From Akkermansiaceae bacterium (GTDB lineage: Bacteria > Verrucomicrobiota > Verrucomicrobiia > Verrucomicrobiales > DEV007): a stretch of DNA of 64,000 nucleotides. Below are positions 33,965 to 43,124 of this stretch, one piece after another (the stretch's first letter is position 1; every line of letters begins with the position of its first letter). The translations under genes were made by a program, and so were the position numbers. The stretch spans positions 62,001 through 126,000 of the forward strand of contig JACKQE010000014.1 in assembly GCA_024233005.1 (NCBI GenBank). The letters are read 5' to 3'. Under the pieces are notes generated by a model, which searched no databases, was not told the origin of the DNA, and saw only the letters and a list, made by a program, of their open reading frames with translations.

Positions 33965-34022
33965 AGACGCTCGTTAATACAGGTTTGATTGAAGTCTAGA
34001 AATAAATGGATTCCATCAGGCC

Positions 34023-34496
34023 TTATTCCGGTGCCTTCCATCCTCCTTCCCGGCAGATGATGTCAAAATGCTTTTTTTCTACCGGCATCACGGAGAGGCG
34101 GTTACCCCGGCGCAGGGTCAGAAGCTCCTCCAATTCGGGCATCGACTTCATTTTCGCCAAGCTCACGAAACGGGGAAAGCGGGCCTGATAGGTCACGTCC
34201 ACCATGAACCATCTGGGATGATCGGGGGTGGATTTCGGATCGAAGTAATCGCTCTGAGGATCCCAGGAGGTTGCGTCTGGGTACGCTGTCCGGCTGATTT
34301 TCATGACCCCGGCGATGCCGGGCTCGGGGCAATTGGAATGGTAAAAGAGCCCCAGTTCGCCTATTTCCATGGATTGCATGAAATTGCGGGCTTGGTAGTT
34401 GCGCACCCCATTCCAGGGCTCGGTTTGCCGGGGGCGTTTTTTCAAATCACTGAAAGAAAAGACGTCCGGCTCGGATTTCATCAGCCAGTAATTCAT
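34023..34496 (-). CDS. EVE-domain protein (PUA/YTH-like fold)
   Basis: The 157-residue protein from ATG at 34496 starts MNYWLMKSEPDVFSFSDL and has WNGVRNYQARNFMQSM and LGLFYHSNCPEPGIAGVMKI, the hallmark segments of EVE domains. EVE proteins bind modified bases or RNA through a pocket and include human THYN1. In bacteria they are single-domain proteins of unsettled role. The longer frame to 34565 has no family match. The SGNH gene ends 34 nt upstream on the same strand. Confidence 0.93.
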   Translation of the reverse strand: MNYWLMKSEPDVFSFSDLKKRPRQTEPWNGVRNYQARNFMQSMEIGELGLFYHSNCPEPGIAGVMKISRTAYPDATSWDPQSDYFDPKSTPDHPRWFMVDVTYQARFPRFVSLAKMKSMPELEELLTLRRGNRLSVMPVEKKHFDIICREGGWKAPE

Positions 34497-34530
34497 GGAT
34501 TGGGGGGAGATGAAAATGGGAATGTCGTGG

Positions 34531-35703
34531 TCAACTGCCCAGAGCCTGTCGCAGGACAGGGGCAAACACTTCTGACTGTCTGACGAACCCTAAATCATTG
34601 GGATGGGAACCATCGGTGGTGCCTTCGTCATCGCGCCCAAGCAGGTCATCCCCCTTGAGGTAATGAAGGTGGCCCACTTTGGCCTCCACCAGAGTGTCAT
34701 AAGCATGAATCAGGGCGGATCGGCTGGTCTCATGGCGTTCCCGGGAACTTCGACGGATCCAGGCATTCGCGTAGGTTCGGTCTTCCACGAGGATGATGGG
34801 TGTTTCCGACCGGACTTGTCGGATCAGCTGAACCAAAGGCACGGTCCGTTCGGCGACCTGCTTCGCCTCCATATTGGGGAGGCAATCGATGACGTATGCG
34901 GCGGCATCCACTTCGGTGAGCAGGGCGCCGACCTCCGGATCCATGGTCCCATTGCCCGAAAAGCCGAGATTGATCACAGGGCGGTCCAACATCCTTCCCA
35001 GAATGGCGGTGTGGCACATGCCCGGACGGGAAGCGCAGGCGCCATGGGTAATGGAGGTCCCGTAAAAGACGATCGGCTTGAGCCGACGGGGGGAGATGGG
35101 TTCGAATTTTGACTTCTCAGCAACGCCGAACTCCAGAGAGTCGATCCCGTTGTAAAGAGGCAGGTAGGCAGAGAAGACACGGTTGGCGTGATCCAGTCCG
35201 CTGGTCAGTTTTCCTGATTGGGACAGAGAATCCCCGGTTTTGCTATTACCGGGCCGAAAAACGTCCACCCATCGCCAATGGGCTTTTTCGTCCATGGCAT
35301 AGAGATCGATGCCACTGACCCCGGTCGCAGGCATGTGCGGCATATCCAAGTTGGCGGAAGTCAGCTTGTAACGGACATGGATCTCCTGAGCGTCGGTGCG
35401 GAAACGGGTCAGCATTCCCGCGCTGTGTTGGCTCAAGTTCCAGACGGGTTCCCTGACGACTCCCCTGGCCTTGCCCGGAAGACGGGCGTAAAAGCGGTCC
35501 ATGGCCTCACTGGCCCAACCTCTCCCTTCCACTCCCCATGACTGAACGTCAAACCAAGCGATACCATTTTCCACTTTGGGAGCGTGAGGTGGCGGCAGCA
35601 CCGCATTCTCGGAAAGAAGCTCGCCGGGCAGCACCGCCAAGGCGGTGCCTTGGGCAAGGTGCATCAAAAATCGACGGCGGGTGGAGAAGTCGACAGGGCT
35701 CAT
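34531..35703 (-). CDS. Secreted SGNH/GDSL hydrolase, Tat-exported
   Basis: From the ATG at 35703 the protein has 390 residues. A Tat-type signal (TRRRFLMHLAQGTALAVLPG) opens it. A beta-sandwich N-terminal domain (about 45-200) precedes the SGNH domain: block I FYGTSITHG with Ser, block II GFSGNG with Gly, and block V TTDGSHPNDLG with Asp and His. Asn of block III is less clear. This two-domain layout is common for carbohydrate esterases of Bacteroidota and PVC bacteria. It probably removes acyl groups from polysaccharides. Confidence 0.9.
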   Translation of the reverse strand: MSPVDFSTRRRFLMHLAQGTALAVLPGELLSENAVLPPPHAPKVENGIAWFDVQSWGVEGRGWASEAMDRFYARLPGKARGVVREPVWNLSQHSAGMLTRFRTDAQEIHVRYKLTSANLDMPHMPATGVSGIDLYAMDEKAHWRWVDVFRPGNSKTGDSLSQSGKLTSGLDHANRVFSAYLPLYNGIDSLEFGVAEKSKFEPISPRRLKPIVFYGTSITHGACASRPGMCHTAILGRMLDRPVINLGFSGNGTMDPEVGALLTEVDAAAYVIDCLPNMEAKQVAERTVPLVQLIRQVRSETPIILVEDRTYANAWIRRSSRERHETSRSALIHAYDTLVEAKVGHLHYLKGDDLLGRDDEGTTDGSHPNDLGFVRQSEVFAPVLRQALGS

Positions 35704-35814
35704 AATGATTGGATTCTCAAACGAATTGAAGCATGGCGGAAGTTTTGGCAAGGATCAAGTCCTCCTTGGATGGGACAGCGTTGCAAATAAGCTTGGTTGT
35801 GGCTTGTTCGACGC

Positions 35815-36726
35815 ATGATCAATGCCACACCGCCCCGGGTCTCCACGCTTGACCTGGGATTTCAACATCTCCCGCAGCTGGTTGCCGCCTTTTCTGTGGA
35901 AGGGCCATCGGGGGTCGTTTTGATCGAGACCGGCCCGATGTCCACGCTGCCCACTCTTCTGGAGGCGTTGCAAAGCCAAGGCCTGCAACCCAGTGACATC
36001 TCCGCGGTATTGGTAACCCACATTCATCTGGATCATGCTGGCGCGGCCGGTTGGTGGGCCCAGCGAGGGGTGCCAGTTTATGTTCATCCTTTGGGCAAGC
36101 GGCATCTCATAGATCCTTCCCGGCTGATGGAGAGCGCCCGCATGGTCTACGGAGACGCCTTGCACTCCCTGTGGGGAGAAATGCTCCCGGCGCCGCCGGA
36201 GATGGTCCAGGAGGTCGCCGACGAGGGAGTGGTTGAAGTCGCCGGCTTGACTTTTCGCGCCTGGGATACGCCAGGACATGCGAAGCATCATCATGCCTGG
36301 ATTCTGGGAGATCTGGCCTTCACCGGGGATGTGGCCGGGGTCAGGCTTCCCGGATATGATTTTCTGGGCGTCACCAGTGCTCCGCCACAGTTTGATCTTG
36401 AACCGTATCTGGCTTCCATCTCCCGACTGCGGAACCATGGATTGAAGAAGTTGTATTTAACGCACTTCGGTGAGGTCAGTGATGTGGAGGACCATTTGGA
36501 GGCCTATGCTCGTTGCGTTGCCAGCGCCTCCCGCATGGTCAAAGAATACCGGGACGCGGGATTTCACGATCAGGCCTCTCTGCAGATCGCTTACCGGGCG
36601 TGGGTGATGGAACGAGCCTTCCAAAATGGCCTGCCTCCGGAGGCGTTCCGGCTCTATGAGGCGGCCAATCCTTCCGATATGTGCGCCGATGGCCTTCGCC
36701 TCTATTGGGAGAAAATGGAAAAGTGA
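35815..36726 (+). CDS. Metallo-beta-lactamase fold hydrolase
   Basis: The 303-residue protein starts at the ATG at 35815 (MINATPPRVS) or TTG upstream. The metal site is in VTHIHLDHAGAAGWW, with DTPGHAKHHHAW and AFTGDVAGV carrying the next His and Asp and LTHFGEVSDVEDHL a final His. There is no signal peptide, so it is cytoplasmic. It belongs to the broad glyoxalase II/hydrolase group and cannot be assigned a substrate. Divergent from the SGNH gene. Confidence 0.9.
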   Translation: MINATPPRVSTLDLGFQHLPQLVAAFSVEGPSGVVLIETGPMSTLPTLLEALQSQGLQPSDISAVLVTHIHLDHAGAAGWWAQRGVPVYVHPLGKRHLIDPSRLMESARMVYGDALHSLWGEMLPAPPEMVQEVADEGVVEVAGLTFRAWDTPGHAKHHHAWILGDLAFTGDVAGVRLPGYDFLGVTSAPPQFDLEPYLASISRLRNHGLKKLYLTHFGEVSDVEDHLEAYARCVASASRMVKEYRDAGFHDQASLQIAYRAWVMERAFQNGLPPEAFRLYEAANPSDMCADGLRLYWEKMEK

Positions 36727-36787
36727 TGTGGATGAAATAACTCGACTTTTTTGGGGCGACTGGCATTGGTAAAGGGTTCTTGCGCCC

Positions 36788-37549
36788 ATGAAATGCCCCT
36801 TTGTTTGCCTCCTTTGCTCTGTTCTGCTGTTCTCGGCCAGCAATAGTGTGGCTCAAGGCACAGACCAAGCAAAGAGTGTCCCTCTCAGCGCCGCCAAGGA
36901 GCCTGTGGCCCAATTGGCTTATCTGGATTTGCTGCGCCTTGCAGGCAACGGAGGCGCGCAGCCGGCCGGAGGCAAGGAGGACGCCACGAGCCATCGCATG
37001 CTGATTTCCAGCAACACTGGCGTCGATGTGGGCAGCATCCAATTGCATTTTGCCACGCGGCAAGGTCCGGTTCAGGTGCCGATTGATGGACAGGGGTTCT
37101 TCGTGATACCTGAAAACGAAGTCTGGAAACAGGAGAATCCTTTCCTCGTTAGCAATCAACCCAAAGGCAGCCTGCAGATTCGGGTCATGGTTCCGTTGCC
37201 AGAACCGGCTCCGGAGGATGTTCCCAAAGTCGTCGACGGGAAAATCAAATACCGGGCACTGTTTGAGACGGTATTGAAAATGACGCGCACCCTTCGCGGA
37301 GTCGATCCGAAGATCGGGGCTCCTGGCAGTTCTGAATTTGCGGTTGAATTGGTTGTCGGAGACCATCCGGTAAAAATATTGAGAGGCTTGGGGGCTCGGA
37401 CTCTGCCGGCATGGAAAGGCAGCGTATGGATGGTTTTTGACCCGGTGCTTCATCAGGAAGATCCTGAAATCGAGGTCCCGCCCAACGCTGAGGTTCGACT
37501 CAGGCTGGTGCCGGCGGAGGTCGCCAAAAAAATTCGTGACCGGTTTTGA
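36788..37549 (+). CDS. Secreted protein of unknown function
   Basis: The 253-residue protein has a Sec signal (FVCLLCSVLLFSASNSVAQ). The mature part has strand-rich segments, with VQVPIDGQGFFVIPENEVW near 100 and AEVRLRLVPAEVAKKIRDRF at the end. I do not recognise the family. The next secreted protein gene begins 31 nt later, so they are likely co-transcribed, perhaps with the TpsB-type transporter further on. Confidence 0.65.
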   Translation: MKCPFVCLLCSVLLFSASNSVAQGTDQAKSVPLSAAKEPVAQLAYLDLLRLAGNGGAQPAGGKEDATSHRMLISSNTGVDVGSIQLHFATRQGPVQVPIDGQGFFVIPENEVWKQENPFLVSNQPKGSLQIRVMVPLPEPAPEDVPKVVDGKIKYRALFETVLKMTRTLRGVDPKIGAPGSSEFAVELVVGDHPVKILRGLGARTLPAWKGSVWMVFDPVLHQEDPEIEVPPNAEVRLRLVPAEVAKKIRDRF

Positions 37550-37580
37550 GTCCGACAATCATGCAATTCAGGATGCCATC

Positions 37581-38432
37581 ATGATCTCCCCTCTTTTGTT
37601 TCGCCCCGTTTGGGTGCTGCTGGCAGCCCTTTTGGTCCCTGCTCTATCGAGAGCGGAAGTGGAATTGGTTTATGGCAAGGAGGGAAAAAATGGGGCCAAG
37701 GGAGAAGCTGTGCAAAATCTCCATATCAAAGACGGGCTCCTCGTCATCGAAACGCCAGGAACCGGTCAGTCCATGCTTTTCTCGCACAAAGCCGGGCGGA
37801 TTTGGATTGTGAACCAGAAATCGAAATCTTACACGCCGATTGATCCAGAAATCGCCTCCAAAGTGGCAGAGAGGCTTTTGTCGGCAGAGAACGCCAAAAT
37901 TGAAGCGATTGAAAAGAAAGTAGCGGGACTTCCAGCGGCTGAAAGGGAGCAATACCGGGAAGTAATCGATCAGCTGCACGCCGCCAAAGAGCGACGCCAT
38001 GCCGCTGAAAAAGCTCCCCAAACAACTTATAAGGAAGCTGGCCCGGCAAAACTTGGCGACCAGTCGGTTGAAAAGGTGGAGGCATGGGAAGGGGATCTAC
38101 TGAAATGTGTCTATTCGCTGGCTCCAATTAATCAAGTGGGGGTGGTTCCTCAAGATTTTGAGGTTCTTCGTGAATTTCAGAAATTTTTGGCCAAAGTCAT
38201 TGCAGGATTACCGGCGCATCTGCGTGGAGCTTTTGGCGATTTCGATTTGCTGGCATCAGATGGTCCGTCTGGGGGCAGAATTCCTGTTCGCGTCGTCTAT
38301 CAGGATGGTGAACGTCGAGGTTCCGTGCAAACCCTGCTGGAAAGTCTTCCGGAATCCCGGAACGCAAAACTATTTGCGGTGCCGTCGGATTTTGCGGAAA
38401 AGCCTCTCCTTTCCGAAGACGGGACCCGATGA
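37581..38432 (+). CDS. Secreted protein of unknown function, DUF4412-like
   Basis: The 283-residue product starts at the ATG at 37581 and has a signal (WVLLAALLVPALSRA). AGRIWIVNQKSKSYTPID resembles DUF4412 proteins, which often have a short motif ending in ..YxxiD followed by a helical hairpin. A long charged helix (SAENAKIEAIEKKVAGLPAA, then EREQYREVIDQLHAAKERRH) fills 120-160. This comparison is low-confidence. It ends 163 nt before the TpsB-like gene. Confidence 0.6.
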   Translation: MISPLLFRPVWVLLAALLVPALSRAEVELVYGKEGKNGAKGEAVQNLHIKDGLLVIETPGTGQSMLFSHKAGRIWIVNQKSKSYTPIDPEIASKVAERLLSAENAKIEAIEKKVAGLPAAEREQYREVIDQLHAAKERRHAAEKAPQTTYKEAGPAKLGDQSVEKVEAWEGDLLKCVYSLAPINQVGVVPQDFEVLREFQKFLAKVIAGLPAHLRGAFGDFDLLASDGPSGGRIPVRVVYQDGERRGSVQTLLESLPESRNAKLFAVPSDFAEKPLLSEDGTR

Positions 38433-38595
38433 GCTTCAGAAGTACGCAATTTTGAGAAAACTCGGAAAAACAGAAAAGGGGCTTGACCTTGAGGGGATTT
38501 TTCGCAAGAAGTGGCAGGTATTTCGGAAAAAAGACTTTCAATTCGGGGGGCAACCATGATATGCCCTCCTTGCAGACAGATTTTACCAATCCCAA

Positions 38596-40431
38596 ATGGC
38601 AGATATGAGAGGGAAAATGAGGCAGTGGATTAAGGGCGTCGCGTTTGCCGCGATGGTCCCGGGTATGGTTTTGGGACAGCAGACCGTGACAACCCCGGAT
38701 GGAACGGAAATTTTGCTCGAAGCGCTTCCTCCGGACCAACAGGCCGCGATCATGCAAACCAGGGATGCGATTGCAACCGGCGCGGGTCAAGGTCCATTGA
38801 AGGTGGACAACATGGGACGTTTCGAGTTGGATCCATCGGCTTCCGCAGGTCTTTCGCACGAAATGCTGGTCGATTCCCTTCGGGGAGTGGTGTTGGTTCC
38901 GACACCGGGCGATGTTCGTCCTGATGGGTGGCCCGGCGTTGAAGGCATCTGGCATGATTTCGCTTATCTGCCGGAACAGGTCGGGAAGGAAATTCAGGGG
39001 TACTTGGGAAAACCTGTTTCCCTTGCTTCCCTTGATGAAATGGTGAAAGCGGTCATTTTGGCCTACCGGCGCGGTGGCCTTCCGGTGGTGGACGTGCTGC
39101 TTCCGGAGCAGGACATCACCTCAGGGGTGGTCCAAATGGTGGTCATTGAGTCCAAGGTCAACCGCATCCGCGTGGATGGTGTGAGTGCTGATATGGAGGA
39201 ATACTTGGTGCGTCAAATGTCCATCCGACCAGGGGATGATATTCGTTCCAACCAAATTCTCACCGATCTCAACTGGATCAACCGCAGCCCGTACCGCAAA
39301 GTGGACTTGGTATACTCCCCGGGTTCTGAATTCGGCACGACCGACATTATTCTCAAGGCCTATGAAAGCGATCCTAATAGCTACTACGTGGGATACGAAA
39401 ATTCCGGGACCGAGGTTCTCGGTGAAGACCGGTTTCTTTTCGGCTTCAATTTCGGGGATGCCTTTGGACCTGATCAGGCGGTGAGTTACCAACTCAGTGC
39501 CGACTCCGAGTTTGAAAAAGTCGTGGGCCACTCTCTGGTTTACACGGGTCCCTTGCCATGGCGGGCGTGGATGACCTTGTTGGCATCTTATGTCAGCGTT
39601 AATGCCGATATTCCCGGACCGGATGGTATCCCCATCAATGAAGGTGGCGACAGCACTCAGTTGAGTGCCCGTTACTCCATTCCGGTGTATTCCCCGGAGA
39701 GCTGGGTGAATCAATTGACCTTTGGTTTTGATTACAAATCCAGCAACAACAACCTGGAATTTGGCGGTCTGCAAGTCTTTGACGTCACCACTGAAATCTT
39801 CCAGCTCAGCGCCGGGTTGAGCACGGTGACTCGTGACAAGACTGGTATGACTTCAGGGAATTTCACAGTGGTGGGAGCTCCGGGCAACTTGACCAATCAG
39901 AACACGGCGGAGGTGTTCGAACGTTCCCGTGCCGGAGCGGATCCTTCGTATGTCTATTTCAATGCCAAAATTGAGCGCCAGCAGCAACTGTGGAAACAAT
40001 GGACGGCCCGTCTTCGTGCCGAAGGCCAGTTGTCGACCCGCAACCTGCTCGCCAGCGAACAGCTCGGTGCAGGTGGTTACGACACGGTCCGTGGTTTCGA
40101 ACAGCGGGTAGCCAGAGGAGATGAAGGTTTCCTCGGCGGTGTGGAAGTCTATACTCCTGAGCTTTCCATCGCCAAGGCTGCCAACTGGAAAAATGAAACC
40201 GACAGCCTGCGATTTCTGGCATTCTACGATGCGGCAACGTTGTCGAATACGGACAAGTTGCCCGATGAACCCAACCAAGTGGAATTGCAAAGCGTCGGGG
40301 TCGGCCTGCGCTGGCTCTACAGTGATTGGTTCCGCTTGCGCCTCGATTATGGTATTCCACTCTCTGACCGGAATCTTGATGGGATCGATGATGGCGGACG
40401 TTGGCATGTCGGTGCCACTGCCAATTTCTGA
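38596..40431 (+). CDS. TpsB-type outer-membrane transporter (ShlB/FhaC family)
   Basis: The protein has up to 611 residues. ATG at 38596, 38605 and 38617 are all possible; the last gives the cleanest signal (WIKGVAFAAMVPGMVLG). A POTRA-type segment follows (about 145-220, with GGLPVVDVLLPEQDITSGVV), and then a beta barrel. GGYDTVRGFEQRV contains the VRGF/Y motif of strand loop 6 that is characteristic of Omp85/TpsB, and the chain ends in Phe. TpsB proteins export a large TpsA protein encoded next to them, but I see none here. The gene is followed by a terminator, so it ends its transcript. Confidence 0.9.
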   Translation: MADMRGKMRQWIKGVAFAAMVPGMVLGQQTVTTPDGTEILLEALPPDQQAAIMQTRDAIATGAGQGPLKVDNMGRFELDPSASAGLSHEMLVDSLRGVVLVPTPGDVRPDGWPGVEGIWHDFAYLPEQVGKEIQGYLGKPVSLASLDEMVKAVILAYRRGGLPVVDVLLPEQDITSGVVQMVVIESKVNRIRVDGVSADMEEYLVRQMSIRPGDDIRSNQILTDLNWINRSPYRKVDLVYSPGSEFGTTDIILKAYESDPNSYYVGYENSGTEVLGEDRFLFGFNFGDAFGPDQAVSYQLSADSEFEKVVGHSLVYTGPLPWRAWMTLLASYVSVNADIPGPDGIPINEGGDSTQLSARYSIPVYSPESWVNQLTFGFDYKSSNNNLEFGGLQVFDVTTEIFQLSAGLSTVTRDKTGMTSGNFTVVGAPGNLTNQNTAEVFERSRAGADPSYVYFNAKIERQQQLWKQWTARLRAEGQLSTRNLLASEQLGAGGYDTVRGFEQRVARGDEGFLGGVEVYTPELSIAKAANWKNETDSLRFLAFYDAATLSNTDKLPDEPNQVELQSVGVGLRWLYSDWFRLRLDYGIPLSDRNLDGIDDGGRWHVGATANF

Positions 40432-40456
40432 TTCCGGTATCCAACGAGGTTTTTTT

Positions 40457-40486
40457 GAGCCCTGCCCTAAAAAGCAGGGCTCTTTT
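40457..40486 (+). terminator. Intrinsic terminator after the TpsB-like gene
   Basis: GAGCCCTGC at 40457-40465 pairs with GCAGGGCTC at 40474-40482 over a loop of eight, followed by TTTT and preceded by TTTTTT, so it can serve both strands of this convergent junction. Confidence 0.93.
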
Positions 40487-40498
40487 GTTGGGGGGCTC

Positions 40499-41479
40499 TC
40501 AACCTGCAAGCCGGACCCAGGTCAGGCCATTGAGGAGATCGTCAAACCCAAGACCGGTTCCGGGTAACACGTTGGAACTTATCCAATTGGGGCCTGTTTG
40601 AGCCAGCCTGTTGAAAAAGGCATCTTCCTCATACAGATGGTGGGTCATCAACCCTGCGGTGACGCTATGGCTTTGGGCCGCCTCCCAAGCGGCGAAGCTC
40701 TGACCGAGGGCGTGATCCATGTAGCTGGTGAAAACGACACGCTGCAAAGGCCACCGTCCCGCTGGCGGTCCTGACTCCAAGGCTGGTTTCACTATCCGCC
40801 AGGTTGCAGATCCCACAGGTCCCCACTTATCGGCGGCCTGCCCCTGTCTATCGACCGCTGCAGGGACAGGGAGGGTCTGCCCCCACCAAGTCCAGAGTTC
40901 TTCCGACCAGCAAACGGGGTCTTCGATGAAATCAAGGCGTTGTTGCCACGCTTGGGGCATTTGAGACAACCAGTCCTCAAAGAAGGGCCGGGTTCCAGTT
41001 TCGTTGAAATCAAGCCGGAACCGCAGGACCTCATCTGCCTCCATCCACTGTTGAAGGATGCTTCGGGCCATCTGTCGCTCTGCCCTGAGTTTCAGTTTTA
41101 CAGTGGTGAATCCTTGGCGTCTGACTTGAGAGCACCAATAATCTATCTCATTGGAAATCAAACCCTGCGGTGCGGTGGCATGACTGGCCGGGACCTTGAG
41201 ACCGGTAAACAGGTTCAGGTTTTCGTGCCGGGCAGCCCCATCCATGCGGGCGCAGTCGAGAGCACGGTTGATCAAGGGGGTTGTTTTGCCCTCTGCCAGC
41301 AGTCGGAGCTGTTCGGTCGCCGGAGCATCACCCAACTCTGGCCAGGGGTGCACGCAGCCAAAGCCACCTTTCCAGCGAATCAAAAAGCCCTTCCGTTCAT
41401 TTCCTGAATGTTTCACATTCAGCGCTCTGCGGGGACGGAGAGCAAAGTGACTGATTTCAATGGAGTCAGGGAGGCTCAA
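40499..41479 (-). CDS. menC: o-Succinylbenzoate synthase-like enolase-superfamily enzyme
   Basis: The 326-residue protein has the enolase-superfamily acid/base set: FTTVKLKLRAE (KxK), FRLDFNETGT, FIEDPVCW and AAVDRQ for the metal ligands, and RIVKPAL for the second Lys. MenC dehydrates SHCHC to o-succinylbenzoate in menaquinone synthesis, and some relatives act as N-acylamino acid racemases. The divergent sequence and short N-terminal cap match MenC of PVC and Bacteroidota, but no other men gene is near, so racemase activity cannot be excluded. It overlaps glcF by 4 nt. Confidence 0.75.
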   Translation of the reverse strand: MSLPDSIEISHFALRPRRALNVKHSGNERKGFLIRWKGGFGCVHPWPELGDAPATEQLRLLAEGKTTPLINRALDCARMDGAARHENLNLFTGLKVPASHATAPQGLISNEIDYWCSQVRRQGFTTVKLKLRAERQMARSILQQWMEADEVLRFRLDFNETGTRPFFEDWLSQMPQAWQQRLDFIEDPVCWSEELWTWWGQTLPVPAAVDRQGQAADKWGPVGSATWRIVKPALESGPPAGRWPLQRVVFTSYMDHALGQSFAAWEAAQSHSVTAGLMTHHLYEEDAFFNRLAQTGPNWISSNVLPGTGLGFDDLLNGLTWVRLAG

Positions 41480-42786
41480 TGGTGAACCTGGGGAGATTTC
41501 TTCCGCAACGATTCGGCCAGGAGTGAAATGGGATGTTTCACTTGGATGTCATCGCGGCCTTGATCGGCAAGACCTTGCGTTATTTGAAGATGGCAACCCG
41601 GATTTGCAACGGCCACGACCGTGGCGCCGGTCTCCACAATTGCCCGGCATTTTTGGACCTGCAGCTCAGTGGCTTTTTCAGGTTGGGTGATGCTGTAAAT
41701 GCCGGCACTGCCGCAACAGAGAGTGGCATGGGGCAGTTCAACCCAGTCCATTCCATTCAATTGATGAAGCAACGAACGAGGCTGGGCAGAAATCTTCTGT
41801 CCATGGCAAAGATGGCAGGCTTCGTGATAGGTTCCTTTGATGGAGTTCGGGATCGCATCCTGCTCCAGTTGAAAGCCGATCTCCACAAGCCATTCATGGA
41901 TGTCTTTTGCTTTCGCATCCCATTGGAGAGCCTTCGCAGCGTATTCCGGGTCTTCAGCCAGCAGTGGGCCGAAGTGCTTCAAATGGGATCCGCAACCAGC
42001 CGCATTGGTGATGATGGCGTCACAATGCTCGAGATCAAAGGAATCGATCTGTTTCCGGGCGAGTTCTCGTGCCGTGTTCAAATCGCCATTGTGAGCATGC
42101 AGGGAACCGCAACACCCCTGTTGTCTCGGCGTCAATACCGAACAACCCGCGGCGGCCAGAACTTCGGCCGTGTCTCGGTTGATATCCGGATAACAAATGT
42201 CCTGAATGCACCCCGTGAGCAACCCAACGCGGTAGCGTTCCGGCTTGGCCGCGAGAAAATAGGGGATCAGTTCATCGCTGAAAGCGGAGGCCACTCGGGG
42301 TGCTCTGGCTTCGAGTCGACGCAGGGATGGAGGCAAGAACCAGGTCAATCGCAGCTTTCTCGCGATACTGTCCAAGCCGAATCTTTGAACCATTCCCAGG
42401 AGACGTCCGATCATTTTCAGCCTGGTCGGCGCGCGAAAAATGACCCGCAGACTCAGCCAGCGCCAGAATCTCCGTTCCGGGGTGTCCATGACCCGGGAGT
42501 CTTCGACGTCGGCTCGGGCGGCCTCAAATAACCTGGGGTAGTCAACGCCTGCGGGGCAGGCGGTGGTGCAGGCCAGGCAGCCCAGGCAAAAATACATTTC
42601 CTCTCCAAAAGCCTTCTTGATTTCCAATTCTCCGTCCGCCACCGACCGCATCAGGGCAATGCGGCCTCTGGGACTGTGGCGTTCTCTTCCGGTGGCGACA
42701 TAAGTCGGACAGGTGGGCAGGCACATTCCGCAATGCATGCACTGCTGGACAACAGAATAGTCCATTTGCTTCAAATGCCCGGCCAT
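41476..42786 (-). CDS. glcF: Glycolate oxidase iron-sulfur subunit-like (GlcF)
   Basis: The 436-residue protein has two 4Fe-4S motifs near the start (CMHCGMCLPTCPTY and FCLGCLACTTACPAG) and two CCG domains (TGCIQDICYPDI with GCCGSLHAHNGD, and EACHLCHGQK with CCGSAGIYS). This is the GlcF/LutA/HdrB layout. GlcF passes electrons from glycolate oxidation to quinone, and GlcD and GlcE would be its partners. Neither is in the window; menC lies 4 nt overlapping downstream. The gene name is by similarity only, and other FAD oxidases use such subunits. Confidence 0.8.
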   Translation of the reverse strand: MAGHLKQMDYSVVQQCMHCGMCLPTCPTYVATGRERHSPRGRIALMRSVADGELEIKKAFGEEMYFCLGCLACTTACPAGVDYPRLFEAARADVEDSRVMDTPERRFWRWLSLRVIFRAPTRLKMIGRLLGMVQRFGLDSIARKLRLTWFLPPSLRRLEARAPRVASAFSDELIPYFLAAKPERYRVGLLTGCIQDICYPDINRDTAEVLAAAGCSVLTPRQQGCCGSLHAHNGDLNTARELARKQIDSFDLEHCDAIITNAAGCGSHLKHFGPLLAEDPEYAAKALQWDAKAKDIHEWLVEIGFQLEQDAIPNSIKGTYHEACHLCHGQKISAQPRSLLHQLNGMDWVELPHATLCCGSAGIYSITQPEKATELQVQKCRAIVETGATVVAVANPGCHLQITQGLADQGRDDIQVKHPISLLAESLRKKSPQVHH

Positions 42787-42864
42787 GAAACCAACTGGTA
42801 GACTTACGGTGCCCCATCTGCAAGCCCGGGCGTGACAAATTGCGAGGCGGTTTTAGAATGAGAA

Positions 42865-43020
42865 ATGAATCAGGAATCGAATTCCTCAGGCGAGTCAGAT
42901 GCCATTCCGGAAGCCGAACCCATCAATGAACCCAGGGCTGCGGAGTTAAGCCCTGAAGAGCAGATGGCGCTCTACGAGGAATCGTTGAAGGAAACCGATT
43001 GGGGGCACCAACCTTGTTGA
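42865..43020 (+). CDS. Small acidic protein, 51 residues
   Basis: An ATG at 42865 opens a 51-codon frame, divergent from glcF and 104 nt before the methyltransferase gene. The peptide is strongly acidic (13 Glu/Asp) with a C-terminal part reading ALYEESLKETDWGHQPC. The absence of low-complexity and the clean start favour a real gene, but it could be a spurious frame. No family is recognised. Confidence 0.5.
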   Translation: MNQESNSSGESDAIPEAEPINEPRAAELSPEEQMALYEESLKETDWGHQPC

Positions 43021-43124
43021 GCCCTTTTCAGACTGAAGATGGCCTGAGGGGGGGAATTTTTGCCTGCATCTGCGTTCCGTGGACGGTTGGTCGCTGGCGT
43101 GCTTGATTGGATTAGACTGGGCCA

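Noticed and set aside
38556..38633. 25-codon frame with CPPC before the TpsB-like gene
   Set aside because: Too short, overlaps the TpsB start in another frame, and has no ribosome-binding site; the CPPC is likely accidental.
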